From positions 1 through 64,000 of the forward strand of contig NZ_OMKA01000015.1 in NCBI RefSeq assembly GCF_900299525.1: a stretch of 64,000 nt of DNA, read 5' to 3'. This stretch comes from Aquimarina sp. Aq78. GTDB taxonomy: Bacteria; Bacteroidota; Bacteroidia; Flavobacteriales; Flavobacteriaceae. A program made the position numbers and the translations under genes. Under the pieces are notes generated by a model that did no database searches, was not told where the DNA came from, and saw only the letters and a list, made by a program, of their open reading frames with translations. Positions 8,058 to 16,689 of this stretch are shown here, piece after piece (within the stretch, counting starts at the first letter, position 1; every line of letters begins with the position of its first letter).

Positions 8058-9326
8058 TTAGTTTGAATATTCTTTTTTTCTTTCTTTCAAATTAAAACGG
8101 TGCACATATCCTAAACTAAGTTCAGAAAAATCAGCCTGTCCTAAATTTGCATTAATATTTGCTCCAAAAAAAATATTGTTTTTGGGTGAGTTATGTGTAT
8201 TAAACAAATAGTATTTCACTCCTAACCTACTAGAAATCGTTCGTTTTATTTCATAATACCAATCCAACTCTCCCAAAATATATTGATCCCCGCGTGTTTC
8301 TCCCTGGCTAAGCTGCCATTCAATTTTATAAAATGGTTTATATATATTAAGTCCAAGTTCAAATTCTACACCAATATGCCCTATAAAAACTTCTGTACTA
8401 GAAAAAAAACCATAATTGCTTGCGTATGCAACAGGTTTTTCTTTAAAAAAAGGAACTTGCTCCTGTATTAGCATTTCATCATTTTTGATATAATCATAAT
8501 AGTGCTCATAGAACCTACCATAAAAACCGATTCCAATCTTAAAAATCTTGTTAACAACTTTACCTACGGATAATGCAACAGAATACACTTCTTTTTTATC
8601 ATTAAATTCTTCAGAGAGTACATTTTGACCTATGCCACTACGAAATGAAAAATAGTTCTGTGAGGATTTGACTCGTTCTTTTCTTAACACTGTTACATCT
8701 TCCTCAAGAATAGTTTGAGGTTCTCCAAAAGATGAAGAAGCACTTATCAAAAAAGAGTTAAGTCCCTGATTAGGTAATCTCGTGTGTCCGTTAGAATAAT
8801 GGCCATATCCTAGTCCTAAACGCCATTGCGTAGATTTACCTATTAAAACATCATAATACAAAAAAGTTTTGTACGACCAATTAAGACTTGTTGTTACTGC
8901 CTTATTAAAAGGATTTATTTCTGGGTCATACTTTGTATCAATATAGGATGCGCCAAACCCCATATTAAGATGCCACCTATTTGTTTTTTTTTGAAACAAT
9001 CCAATTTCAACAAAAGGCATTGCGATATAGGCTCTACCTACTTTTTCAATATTTCCGAAATCGGTAATTCCTAATGCTAGTCCAGTTTTTGGATACCCCA
9101 GTCTAGAACTCCATTGTGCATCTACCTTTTTGTTGTAACTTCCTATACTAACAAAAATAGATTTAAGCATTTTAGTTTTAGGAAAACCAGTATTAGGTTC
9201 TGTCGTTTTTCCAAGTATTACTTCTGGCGAAATAAAAAATGAATTTTTGTTTTCATTATCTAATGTTTGCCCCTTTAATTGTGTTCCAATAAGAAATAGG
9301 AGTAGATAATATTCTGTTTTCCTCAT
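8058..9326 (-). CDS. Acyloxyacyl hydrolase / PagL-like lipid A 3-O-deacylase
   Basis: 422 residues, N-terminal signal peptide (YYLLLFLIGTQLKG). The PagL signature is at about 174-190: GYGHYSNGHTRLPNQGLN, with the expected His176-Ser178 pair, Asn179 and the PNxGxN tail. PagL enzymes are outer-membrane beta-barrels that remove the 3-O acyl chain from lipid A. This protein is more than twice the length of classical PagL (about 150-190 residues). The added C-terminal part (about 230-422) is rich in aromatic beta strands and may form further barrel strands, as in other Bacteroidota members. It is monocistronic, followed upstream by 262 bp of AT-rich DNA. Confidence 0.75.
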   Translation of the reverse strand: MRKTEYYLLLFLIGTQLKGQTLDNENKNSFFISPEVILGKTTEPNTGFPKTKMLKSIFVSIGSYNKKVDAQWSSRLGYPKTGLALGITDFGNIEKVGRAYIAMPFVEIGLFQKKTNRWHLNMGFGASYIDTKYDPEINPFNKAVTTSLNWSYKTFLYYDVLIGKSTQWRLGLGYGHYSNGHTRLPNQGLNSFLISASSSFGEPQTILEEDVTVLRKERVKSSQNYFSFRSGIGQNVLSEEFNDKKEVYSVALSVGKVVNKIFKIGIGFYGRFYEHYYDYIKNDEMLIQEQVPFFKEKPVAYASNYGFFSSTEVFIGHIGVEFELGLNIYKPFYKIEWQLSQGETRGDQYILGELDWYYEIKRTISSRLGVKYYLFNTHNSPKNNIFFGANINANLGQADFSELSLGYVHRFNLKERKKEYSN

Positions 9327-9588
9327 TTACATCTTTTTTCAAGTATTTGGAATGATTTCCCCTTCATTCTCATGATGCAAAATAGGGTTTTTAAAATAAA
9401 AGAACACAATCTATATAAATACTGGAAATATAATAACTAAATCTATACATGTTTAAACAACTACATAATCATTACATTTAATGCCAAATAGAACTTTATG
9501 ATCAGTTTTTCGTTTTGCGAACCCTTTATAAGAATCTAAACAAATTCCTATTGTCAATTAAAGGAGATGAGAATTTCTTAACCTAACT

Positions 9589-10458
9589 TTATTTTACTAT
9601 GTACCATTTATTTACTCCTATTTCTAATTGCTCATCTGTTGGATATTTTTCTTGCACCAGTGATACAAAATAAGAGACTTCTTCTATTGAAGGTGTTAGT
9701 TTAGAAAACTTTTGGCGAACATCATATACCGAATTAACTTCGAAAGCTTTATCCACAAATAATGTTTTTACATGTCTTGCCTGAAGTACTTTTCTATAAA
9801 GCGATTCATAAAAAGATTTATCATACTCAAGGTCTTCGTTTAATTGTTTCTTCATTCCCAACTTTTTACCTACCTCACATATTTCGCGATACAATGCCAT
9901 AAGTACATGAGGCTGAGCATCTGCTTTCTCCATTTCGTGATTAGGATTCTCTGTCGTCTTTACTCGTTTACTTATTATTAATTTTCTAAGTTCATCAGAA
10001 GGCACAGGTAGTATAAATTGAGTATTATCACTTGATAATATAGGCTCTAGTTTATCTTCTCTCTTTTTCCCTAATTCTATCAACCTATTCCCTACCAAAG
10101 GAGCTTCAAGGATTAATATTTCATTATCATTTTTATGTAATTGATACCAATCATAAACCGCTTTTCTAGACCATAACCCACAAGATTTTCTAATACCTGC
10201 ATGAGTAACTCCATTGATTTCAGGATAAATCTTCAACACCTCTTCTGTTTCAAAACCTTGGCGGGCATCATCCCATTGTAATATAGAGATCTTTCTATTC
10301 TTCTGTAATGCCATGTAGGCAAATTGCTGTACATATAAACTTTTTCCTACTCCAGGTAATCCTGCAAAACATACAATTTTAGCTTTTAAAGCAACTGCAT
10401 CCAGTATTGAATATAATTCTCCTTTTTTGGGTAAAACAATATATGATGAGTAATCCAT
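9589..10458 (-). CDS. P-loop NTPase of unknown role in the aromatic catabolic locus
   Basis: 289 residues. Walker A is GLPGVGKS at 33-40, after the strand AKIVCFA. A second strand (EILILEAPLVGNRLIEL, about 113-129) could supply the Walker B-like face. The C-terminal half is helical and charged. No family is recognised; the single-domain layout with an early P-loop recalls small kinases and zeta-toxin-like phosphotransferases, but no lid motif is clear. The gene begins 18 bp after the aminotransferase gene and shares its promoter. Both follow the palindrome at 11629-11657 that is also found ahead of hpaH, so it likely belongs to the same regulon. A role in substrate phosphorylation or regulation is open. 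Confidence 0.75.
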   Translation of the reverse strand: MDYSSYIVLPKKGELYSILDAVALKAKIVCFAGLPGVGKSLYVQQFAYMALQKNRKISILQWDDARQGFETEEVLKIYPEINGVTHAGIRKSCGLWSRKAVYDWYQLHKNDNEILILEAPLVGNRLIELGKKREDKLEPILSSDNTQFILPVPSDELRKLIISKRVKTTENPNHEMEKADAQPHVLMALYREICEVGKKLGMKKQLNEDLEYDKSFYESLYRKVLQARHVKTLFVDKAFEVNSVYDVRQKFSKLTPSIEEVSYFVSLVQEKYPTDEQLEIGVNKWYIVK

Positions 10459-10476
10459 AGTGCAGTTTGTTTAAAT

Positions 10477-11568
10477 TTATAGCAATGCTTTTAATACTTC
10501 GAAAAACATAGTATTTATAATCGGTGTTGCCACTGTTACTCTAATATGGTCTTTAACTCCAAACTTACTACATGGTCTTACCATAATACCTGCTTTCAGA
10601 AAAGAATTTGTTATTTTTTCTTCGTCTATTGGAGATCGAAATAAAATAAAATTAGCTTCACTTTTCCAGTATGTAATACCCATCTTCTCAAATTGTGCAT
10701 ACATCCACTTCTTTTGTTCGCTAATTAATTTTTGAGTGCTTTCTATATGCTCATCATCTGTTAAAGCTGCAATCGCAGCGGCAGTGCTTAACACATTAAT
10801 CATAAAAGGTCTACTTATTTTCTGTAGATACGAAGCAATTTTAGGAGTTGAAAATGCATAACCAATACGCATTCCTGCTAATCCATATGCTTTTGAAAAA
10901 CTATGAATAGCAATTACATTTTTATTTTTTTTGATATAATATGCAGCGTTACAAAAATCCGGGTCTTCTACAAAATGAAAATATACTTCATCATAAATTA
11001 CAATAACAGTATCTGGGATATTATCTAATAAATAATCCACATCTTTTTTAGGAATTATAGTTCCCGTAGGGTTATTGGGAGTAGTCAGAAATATCAATCG
11101 TGTATTCTCATTAACCGCATCAATAATTCCTTCTACATTTAAGCTAAAATCCGGTATTTTTAAAGGAATATCAATTACTGTAGCATTTTCTATACTCGCA
11201 AAATTACCATATGCTTTAAATGTTGGAGAAGAAACGATTACTTCACTATTGGCATCCAAAAACCCTCTACAAATGATATCAATAATTTCTACACCACTAT
11301 TTGCAGTTATGTACTGATCTGCTTTAATACCATTATCATAATGATCGACTAACGCCTTTTTTAACAAAGAATCATCTCTATGGTGATATTCAGATAGTTC
11401 ATTTAACGATTCTTGTATAGCTTCTAACACTTTTGGCGAAGGCCCCAAAAAGTTCTCATTCGAAGAAAGCTTATATATTTTTTGGTCTTCATTTTTGTTT
11501 TTACTTTCAGTTTTTGTTGCACCTACTTTATAAGGTATATTGTCTAATATATGTTTCTTATACATCAT
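10477..11568 (-). CDS. Class I/II (HisC-like) aminotransferase, probably for aromatic amino acids
   Basis: 363 residues, complete. PLP-enzyme landmarks: SSNENFLGPSP near 35-45, TTPNNPTG at 162-169, YDEVY at 192-196 (the Asp pairs with the PLP pyridine nitrogen), and SFSKAYGLAGMRIGY with the Schiff-base Lys226. A C-terminal Arg (DHIRVTV) binds the substrate carboxylate. It resembles histidinol-phosphate aminotransferases, a group that also contains aromatic aminotransferases. It is not next to any histidine gene. Location beside a ThDP decarboxylase-like enzyme, an aldehyde dehydrogenase and homoprotocatechuate genes suggests conversion of DOPA, tyrosine or a relative to the arylpyruvate. Its promoter region carries the shared palindrome. 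Confidence 0.85.
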   Translation of the reverse strand: MMYKKHILDNIPYKVGATKTESKNKNEDQKIYKLSSNENFLGPSPKVLEAIQESLNELSEYHHRDDSLLKKALVDHYDNGIKADQYITANSGVEIIDIICRGFLDANSEVIVSSPTFKAYGNFASIENATVIDIPLKIPDFSLNVEGIIDAVNENTRLIFLTTPNNPTGTIIPKKDVDYLLDNIPDTVIVIYDEVYFHFVEDPDFCNAAYYIKKNKNVIAIHSFSKAYGLAGMRIGYAFSTPKIASYLQKISRPFMINVLSTAAAIAALTDDEHIESTQKLISEQKKWMYAQFEKMGITYWKSEANFILFRSPIDEEKITNSFLKAGIMVRPCSKFGVKDHIRVTVATPIINTMFFEVLKALL

Positions 11569-11628
11569 TTGATTATTTTGGTATAGGCTCTAGAAAATTA
11601 AAAATTAGTTTTTGAAACAGAATGAATT

Positions 11629-11657
11629 AAAGTGTTATTATTATAGCACTTTTTGTT
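11629..11657 (-). promoter_or_regulatory. Candidate operator, copy 2 (ahead of the aminotransferase)
   Basis: AAAGTG-N12-CACTTTTTGTT. All 17 fixed bases are the same as the copy at 20670-20698, and 7 of 12 spacer bases also agree. Its near edge is 60 bp from the aminotransferase ATG, almost the same as the 53 bp at hpaH. A likely binding site for the AraC-type regulator at 20741. Confidence 0.55.
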
Positions 11658-11662
11658 TTACT

Positions 11663-12256
11663 TCATATATTGAAAGCTGTTTCAGACCGAAGCTGCAATA
11701 TTTCTTTATTTTTCTTAAAAAATTCAGTTACTAATTCTGTTTTTAATGTTTTACTATTCTCAAGTTCTAAGATTTTTACATCGTTAGTATCTGTATCATA
11801 AATAGCCAAAGAGGCTATTCCTGTTTTATGAGCAGAAATTTCTCCTGGATTTACAATCCATGTCTCATTTTCTTTTTGAATTGAAGATATGTGGGTATGT
11901 CCAAAAAAAACTGCATCATACAATCGAGAAGTTGCCATTGGAATGGCAAGATCATCGTAATGAGAAATAAAAATTTTGCGATTATCTATTTCTAAAAAGT
12001 CATATGTATTTAGGCTTACACTAAGATTACTATTCTGATACTGGGCTACTTTAGTAATTTCAACTTTTTCGCCATCATTATTTCCCCAAATCGTAAATAC
12101 AGGAATCGTAGAACACGACAATACTTTTGCTATACCAGCATTCATTAAATCTCCCAAGCAAAGTATGTGCTTACAATTCTGTCTTTCAATTTCCTCTAAT
12201 GCAAGAATAAGATTATGGAAATTTTCATGAATATCTGATATAATAGCTATTTTCAT
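11663..12256 (-). CDS. YfcE/MJ0936-type metallophosphoesterase
   Basis: 197 residues carrying the calcineurin-like metal ligand set in order: DIH (SDIHENF, 8-10), GD (CLGDLMN), GNxD (WGNNDGE), a lone H (ISHYDD) and GHTH (FFGHTH). Small proteins of this type are dimetal phosphodiesterases or phosphatases, and their physiological substrates are mostly unknown. It starts 19 bp after the ThDP enzyme gene and is the last gene of the run from hpaH. A phosphoesterase is not part of any known homoprotocatechuate pathway. It may act on a phosphorylated or cyclic compound, possibly made by the P-loop protein at 9589, but that is speculation. Confidence 0.85.
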   Translation of the reverse strand: MKIAIISDIHENFHNLILALEEIERQNCKHILCLGDLMNAGIAKVLSCSTIPVFTIWGNNDGEKVEITKVAQYQNSNLSVSLNTYDFLEIDNRKIFISHYDDLAIPMATSRLYDAVFFGHTHISSIQKENETWIVNPGEISAHKTGIASLAIYDTDTNDVKILELENSKTLKTELVTEFFKKNKEILQLRSETAFNI

Positions 12257-12275
12257 CTGTATACATCTTTATAGA

Positions 12276-13910
12276 TTATTTTACACCTCTCAGCTTAGGC
12301 ATTGATTTAAATTGATCTGTAGAAGGCATATCAATACCTACTCCTATTTCTATTAGTGTTGGCAATTCTTGTTGTTTTGCCTTTTGTATTGCCTCTCTAA
12401 AACTATCAAAATCTGTTACTTTTTCTGCATTAGCACCGTATGATTTTGCCATTGAGATAAAGTCTGGATTCGTCAAATCACTGGCTATTACTTTATCCCC
12501 ATAGTTATTGATCTGCATATTCTGCACATTACCAAAGGCATTATTATTAAACAGGCAAATGATTACACCTATCTTATGCTGTACAGCTGTAGCTAATTCT
12601 TGTACAGCAAACATAAACCCACCGTCACCGCAAACTGTAATTACAGGTAATTCTGGTTTTGCTATTTTTGCTCCAAGTGCAGTAGGAAATCCCCATCCTA
12701 AAGTCCCCATATATCCTGTAGATAAATAGGTTCTGGGAGCATAAGCCTCCCATAGCATTCTGCTGGCAAAACCAACCTGTGTTAACTCATCTACAAAGAT
12801 CCCATCATCTGGTAATTCTTCTCTAATAATTCTCAAATATGTAGCTTGAGGTTCTAAATACATTGTTTTTTCTTTCCAACTAACTTTTAATGCTTGCATT
12901 TCTTTTTCTCTACTAGCTCTTTGAGGGATTTTGTTTTTAAGTGCCTCTAAGATTACTTTTGATGCTTGTGCTGCATTAGCTGTTAAGGCAATATCTGGTG
13001 TTGTAATTTTATCATGATCATTAGTATCTATATTAATACTAATAAATGACAGATGTTCATCAGTCCCCCATTTTAATATAGGCATACGTACATGACTTCC
13101 TATTCCCACAACCACATCTGCTTCTTTCCATAATTCATACGCAGCCGGTACTGGATGGCTCAGATAATTTCTAGAAGAGACGACACCTTTTCCGGTTCGA
13201 TATGCAAATACCGGAATTTGCATATAATTAGCCAGTGCTGTAATCTCTTCGCTAGCATCCATAGCTCCACTTCCTACAAAAATTAATGGTTTTTTTGCAT
13301 GAATCAAAGCTTCTGTTATCTTGTTAATTATAGATGTATCTATTTCTTCTTCTTGTTTTGCTTTCGCGAAAGCCGGAAATTCCATTTCATCAGAGCTCAT
13401 TAACAAGTCCATAGAAATTTCTAATCCCACTGGCTGTGGTCTTCCAGTTTTCATTTCCTGAAAGGATTTCTGTATTTTATGTGGTATTTCTTTAATATCA
13501 TTCACCTTATCCGAATATTTGGTAAGGCGTTTCATTATTCCCAATTGATCATTAGACTCATGTAATACACCCCAACCTTTTCCTTGAGTTTTTAAAGGAG
13601 TTTGACCAACCAATGCCAATACTTTTGCATTCAACCCATAGGCTGTTAACAAAGCTGCCGAACTATTAAGGAATCCTGGTCCAGGAACTACGTTATAGAC
13701 TGCCGTTTCACCAGTTGCCAAGTGATATCCTAATGCCATGTACCCTACTCCTTGCTCATGGCGCGTATGTATTACCGATATTTCATCCTGATAATCATAA
13801 AATGCATTGTACAACCAATCGTTTTGTACTCCTGGTAAACCAAAAACAATTTTAACACCTTGTTTTATCAATGATCGTACTACGATCTGTCCCCCCGTTA
13901 ATTTTGTCAT
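12276..13910 (-). CDS. ThDP-dependent acetolactate-synthase-like enzyme, candidate arylpyruvate decarboxylase
   Basis: 544 residues with the three domains of the pyruvate decarboxylase/acetolactate synthase superfamily. The N-terminal PYR domain has GLPGVQN and the cofactor-activating Glu52 in TRHEQG. The middle nucleotide-fold domain is at about 190-320. The C-terminal PP domain has the ThDP/Mg motif GDGG...FNNNAFGN near 430-460. No small regulatory subunit gene is present and the context is catabolic, so an anabolic acetolactate synthase is unlikely. I infer decarboxylation of an arylpyruvate to arylacetaldehyde. Other ThDP reactions (oxalyl-CoA, benzoylformate or sulfopyruvate decarboxylation) cannot be excluded from sequence alone. 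It is 3 bp from the aldehyde dehydrogenase gene. Confidence 0.8.
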   Translation of the reverse strand: MTKLTGGQIVVRSLIKQGVKIVFGLPGVQNDWLYNAFYDYQDEISVIHTRHEQGVGYMALGYHLATGETAVYNVVPGPGFLNSSAALLTAYGLNAKVLALVGQTPLKTQGKGWGVLHESNDQLGIMKRLTKYSDKVNDIKEIPHKIQKSFQEMKTGRPQPVGLEISMDLLMSSDEMEFPAFAKAKQEEEIDTSIINKITEALIHAKKPLIFVGSGAMDASEEITALANYMQIPVFAYRTGKGVVSSRNYLSHPVPAAYELWKEADVVVGIGSHVRMPILKWGTDEHLSFISINIDTNDHDKITTPDIALTANAAQASKVILEALKNKIPQRASREKEMQALKVSWKEKTMYLEPQATYLRIIREELPDDGIFVDELTQVGFASRMLWEAYAPRTYLSTGYMGTLGWGFPTALGAKIAKPELPVITVCGDGGFMFAVQELATAVQHKIGVIICLFNNNAFGNVQNMQINNYGDKVIASDLTNPDFISMAKSYGANAEKVTDFDSFREAIQKAKQQELPTLIEIGVGIDMPSTDQFKSMPKLRGVK

Positions 13911-13913
13911 AGT

Positions 13914-15419
13914 TTAGTATACTATATTTACTGCTTTTGTTTTTGTAAAAGCATATAACCCTTCTTTTCCTAATTCTTTTCCTATTCCCGATTGTTTAAA
14001 TCCGCCTAGAGGGAAATGAGGATCTGACCGAGCATTAGAGTTTACCCATACCCAGCCGGCTTCTAGTTCGTCTACCATTCGCATAGACTTAGAAACATCC
14101 TTAGTAAAAACAGTAGAAGAAAGTCCGTAATTAGTCTGATTAGCTAATTTAATAGCCTCATCAACAGTTTTAAAAGGTACACCAACTAGTACAGGGCCAA
14201 AAATCTCTTCCTGTAGTACTCTAAGGTTATTATCGGTAGCTGAGAAAATAGCTGGTTCTAAAAAATACCCTTTATCTTTTATTTTTTTTCCACCCGAAAT
14301 CAAGGTAGCTCCCTCTTCCTTACCTAATTTTATATAATCGATAACTGTATCTAAATGTGATTTACACACCAAAGGTCCTAAAGTCACATTATCCTCAAAC
14401 CCATGTCCGATTTTCATTTTTTGAGCGCTGTGCATAATATCAGTCATGACTTTATCATAAACCTTTTCCTGAATATATACTCTAGAACCTGAAACACAAA
14501 TTTGTCCCATATTTCTAAAAATACCTTGCGATACACATTGGGACGCCCAATCCAAATCTGCATCTTCAAAGACAATTGCTGGAGATTTCCCTCCCAGTTC
14601 TAATGATATTCCTGTAATAGAATCGATAGCTGCTTTTCCTATAGATTTTCCAGTAGCAGTAGATCCCGTAAAAGTTACTTTATCAATATCTGGATGTGAT
14701 ACTAAAGCATTTCCAGTAGTGCTACCGTTACCTAATATAATATTAACTACACCTGCCGGAAAACCGGCTTCTGCTATGAGTTCTGCTAATACCAAAGAAT
14801 TAAGTGGTGTTTCTCCCGATGGTTTTAATACTACTGTACAACCTGCTGCCAGAGCCGGTGCCAATTTCCAGGCTGCAATAGAGAACGGGGTATTCCAAGG
14901 AATAACTGCCGCTACTACTCCTATAGGCTCTCTACGTGTAAAAGCAAAGTTTTGTTTATTATGAGGTTGCGGAATAGAAATATTAAAGGTTTCTCCCTCG
15001 ATTTTGCTACACCATCCAGCATAGTATCTAAACGTTTTGGCTGCCCCTAATACTTCAGATTTTCTGGCTTCTGCAAAGGGTTTTCCATTTTCTAAAGTGA
15101 TTACTTCTGCGATATGATCTGCATTTTCTTCAATTAAATCACCTAATTTATACAGTAATCGCTCTCGGTCTGCAGGAAGCATTTTTCGCCATTCATGGCT
15201 ATACAAAGCTTTTTTAGCTGCACTCACTGCTTTGTTTACATCTTCTGGTGAAGAAATAGGAATGGTAGCGATCACCTCTTCATTAGCAGGATTAATCACT
15301 TGGCCAACCTCATCACCATTTGCTATAACCCACTCATTATTTATAAAATTTTTCTTAGACAGATCGCCAAAAAAAGATGTAGTCTTTGGATGTAACGAAA
15401 GTTCTTGTATTGATTTCAT
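13914..15419 (-). CDS. NAD(P)-dependent aldehyde dehydrogenase (arylacetaldehyde or succinic semialdehyde)
   Basis: 501 residues, full-length ALDH. IPWNTPFS and KPSGETP line the cofactor site, FTGSTATGK is the Rossmann turn, Glu274 (LELGGKSP) is the general base and Cys308 (GQICVSG) the nucleophile. The C-terminus has the common GGFKQSGIGKELG. It lies directly between hpaF and the ThDP enzyme gene (0 and 3 bp gaps). Two roles fit: oxidising the arylacetaldehyde made by the ThDP enzyme, or oxidising the succinic semialdehyde released by HpaI. Adjacency to the ThDP enzyme favours the first; sequence does not decide. Confidence 0.9.
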   Translation of the reverse strand: MKSIQELSLHPKTTSFFGDLSKKNFINNEWVIANGDEVGQVINPANEEVIATIPISSPEDVNKAVSAAKKALYSHEWRKMLPADRERLLYKLGDLIEENADHIAEVITLENGKPFAEARKSEVLGAAKTFRYYAGWCSKIEGETFNISIPQPHNKQNFAFTRREPIGVVAAVIPWNTPFSIAAWKLAPALAAGCTVVLKPSGETPLNSLVLAELIAEAGFPAGVVNIILGNGSTTGNALVSHPDIDKVTFTGSTATGKSIGKAAIDSITGISLELGGKSPAIVFEDADLDWASQCVSQGIFRNMGQICVSGSRVYIQEKVYDKVMTDIMHSAQKMKIGHGFEDNVTLGPLVCKSHLDTVIDYIKLGKEEGATLISGGKKIKDKGYFLEPAIFSATDNNLRVLQEEIFGPVLVGVPFKTVDEAIKLANQTNYGLSSTVFTKDVSKSMRMVDELEAGWVWVNSNARSDPHFPLGGFKQSGIGKELGKEGLYAFTKTKAVNIVY

Positions 15420-15782
15420 TTATCTAACAGCATTTTTGGTTAAGTCTAGTCCCATTATCAATTCTTTTATCTCTGTAGAAAGGATAATCTCTTTCGCATT
15501 GATTTCACTCTCAAAATATTTTTGTAACACTTTCATACCTATCTCAGACAATTCTTTTCTAACTTCGAGAGAACGACCTTCGCGTAAACGAATCAATAGA
15601 TTTATCATTTTATAATCAGGATTGCCATCAATTATGAAATGATCACTAGATCGTACAACTCTACATTTTACTCCTAATTGAGGAATATGTCCCGTAGCTA
15701 CAAATTCATTGGTTAGAGTTTGAAAAATAGCTCTAAAATCTGCTTCTATATTATCTGAGCATTCTAATGTTATATGTGGCAT
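15420..15782 (-). CDS. hpaF: 5-carboxymethyl-2-hydroxymuconate delta-isomerase
   Basis: 120 residues, matching the CHMI family in length and in the N-terminal MPHITLECSDNI. After Met removal Pro2 becomes the catalytic N-terminal base, as in the 4-oxalocrotonate tautomerase superfamily. Later blocks (FIIDGNPDYKMINLLIRLREGRS) fit the same family. It shifts the double bond of 5-carboxymethyl-2-hydroxymuconate made by HpaE. The stop codon directly abuts the aldehyde dehydrogenase start. It follows hpaD with a 42-bp gap. Confidence 0.9.
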   Translation of the reverse strand: MPHITLECSDNIEADFRAIFQTLTNEFVATGHIPQLGVKCRVVRSSDHFIIDGNPDYKMINLLIRLREGRSLEVRKELSEIGMKVLQKYFESEINAKEIILSTEIKELIMGLDLTKNAVR

Positions 15783-15824
15783 TACCTTAGTATATTAGGT
15801 TATTTTTATTACTATTAATACACT

Positions 15825-16679
15825 TCATGAAACAGGAAAAATCACATTTACCTGTCCTGTACCTGAACTCGGAAAATATTCTCCTATTTGTTCACATCTA
15901 TTTTGATATTTGTCCCAACCTATAGCTCCATATAGCATCGCTGTATCATGCATATTTCCTTCACCAGAGCATCTCTCTGCATATTCTGGCAAAAGCTTCA
16001 AGAATGTTTTATGTTCTCCTTTTTTCCACAAGTCAAGTACATGAAGATCCATCTGTCGGTTAAACTCGCTTGATATTGTAAAAGTTCCATTATTTGCTTC
16101 ATAATCTTCATTTGCCCACATTTTATGAGAAAGAGAACCTGATGCCAATAACATTACATTATTATCACTTTCTTTAACTGCTTCGGCAATAGCTTCTCCT
16201 AACTTGCGAGAAGATTCATGACTATGAACTGTACACATAGCTGCAATAGATACTACTTTCAAATCTCTTTCAGGATTCATATAGTGCATTGGAACCAGAG
16301 TGCCATACTCAAGTGTAAGAGACTCAATATTATGAGACTCTGTATGTACTCCTTTTTTCATGGCTTTTCTAGCTATGGCATTTCCTAAATCAGAATTTCC
16401 GCAATATTCATAATCCATATTTTGAATAAATTGAGGAAATTCATGACTTGTATATGTGCCTTTAAAATAACTACCAGCATTGATATGGTATCCTGCATTT
16501 ACGAGCCAATGCGTATCTAAAACAATTATAGTATCTGCTTTATTAGCACGACCTCGACGAGCTATTTCTTTATGCCCATCAATAGCTTGTTGTCTACAAC
16601 CATATAGTTTTCCTGGTCTCTCGGATAACAACATTGTTGGAACATGTGTTATTTTGGCTGCTAATACTATTCTTCCCAT
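15825..16679 (-). CDS. hpaD: 3,4-dihydroxyphenylacetate 2,3-dioxygenase (class III extradiol)
   Basis: 284 residues from the ATG at 16679. The frame continues upstream to 16718, but the MGRIVLAAKITHVP start matches the family and leaves 10 bp after hpaE. Fe(II) ligands expected for the LigB-type fold are visible: His12 (THVP), His57 (LDTHWL) and the Glu in GEGNMHD near the C-terminus. GCRQQAIDGHKEI, SLTLEYGTLVPMHYM and LASGSLSHKMW are also characteristic of homoprotocatechuate dioxygenase. It opens the catechol ring next to the hydroxyls to give 5-carboxymethyl-2-hydroxymuconic semialdehyde. This is the most diagnostic gene of the cluster. Confidence 0.93.
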   Translation of the reverse strand: MGRIVLAAKITHVPTMLLSERPGKLYGCRQQAIDGHKEIARRGRANKADTIIVLDTHWLVNAGYHINAGSYFKGTYTSHEFPQFIQNMDYEYCGNSDLGNAIARKAMKKGVHTESHNIESLTLEYGTLVPMHYMNPERDLKVVSIAAMCTVHSHESSRKLGEAIAEAVKESDNNVMLLASGSLSHKMWANEDYEANNGTFTISSEFNRQMDLHVLDLWKKGEHKTFLKLLPEYAERCSGEGNMHDTAMLYGAIGWDKYQNRCEQIGEYFPSSGTGQVNVIFPVS

Positions 16680-16689
16680 AATGTTAATT

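Noticed and set aside
10477..11568. Histidinol-phosphate aminotransferase HisC
   Set aside because: Family resemblance only. There are no his genes near, and the shared palindrome ties it to the hpa genes.
12276..13910. Acetolactate synthase large subunit (IlvB)
   Set aside because: The fold and HEQG motif fit, but there is no small subunit, no ilv genes beside it, and the context is aromatic catabolism. The generic label was not used.
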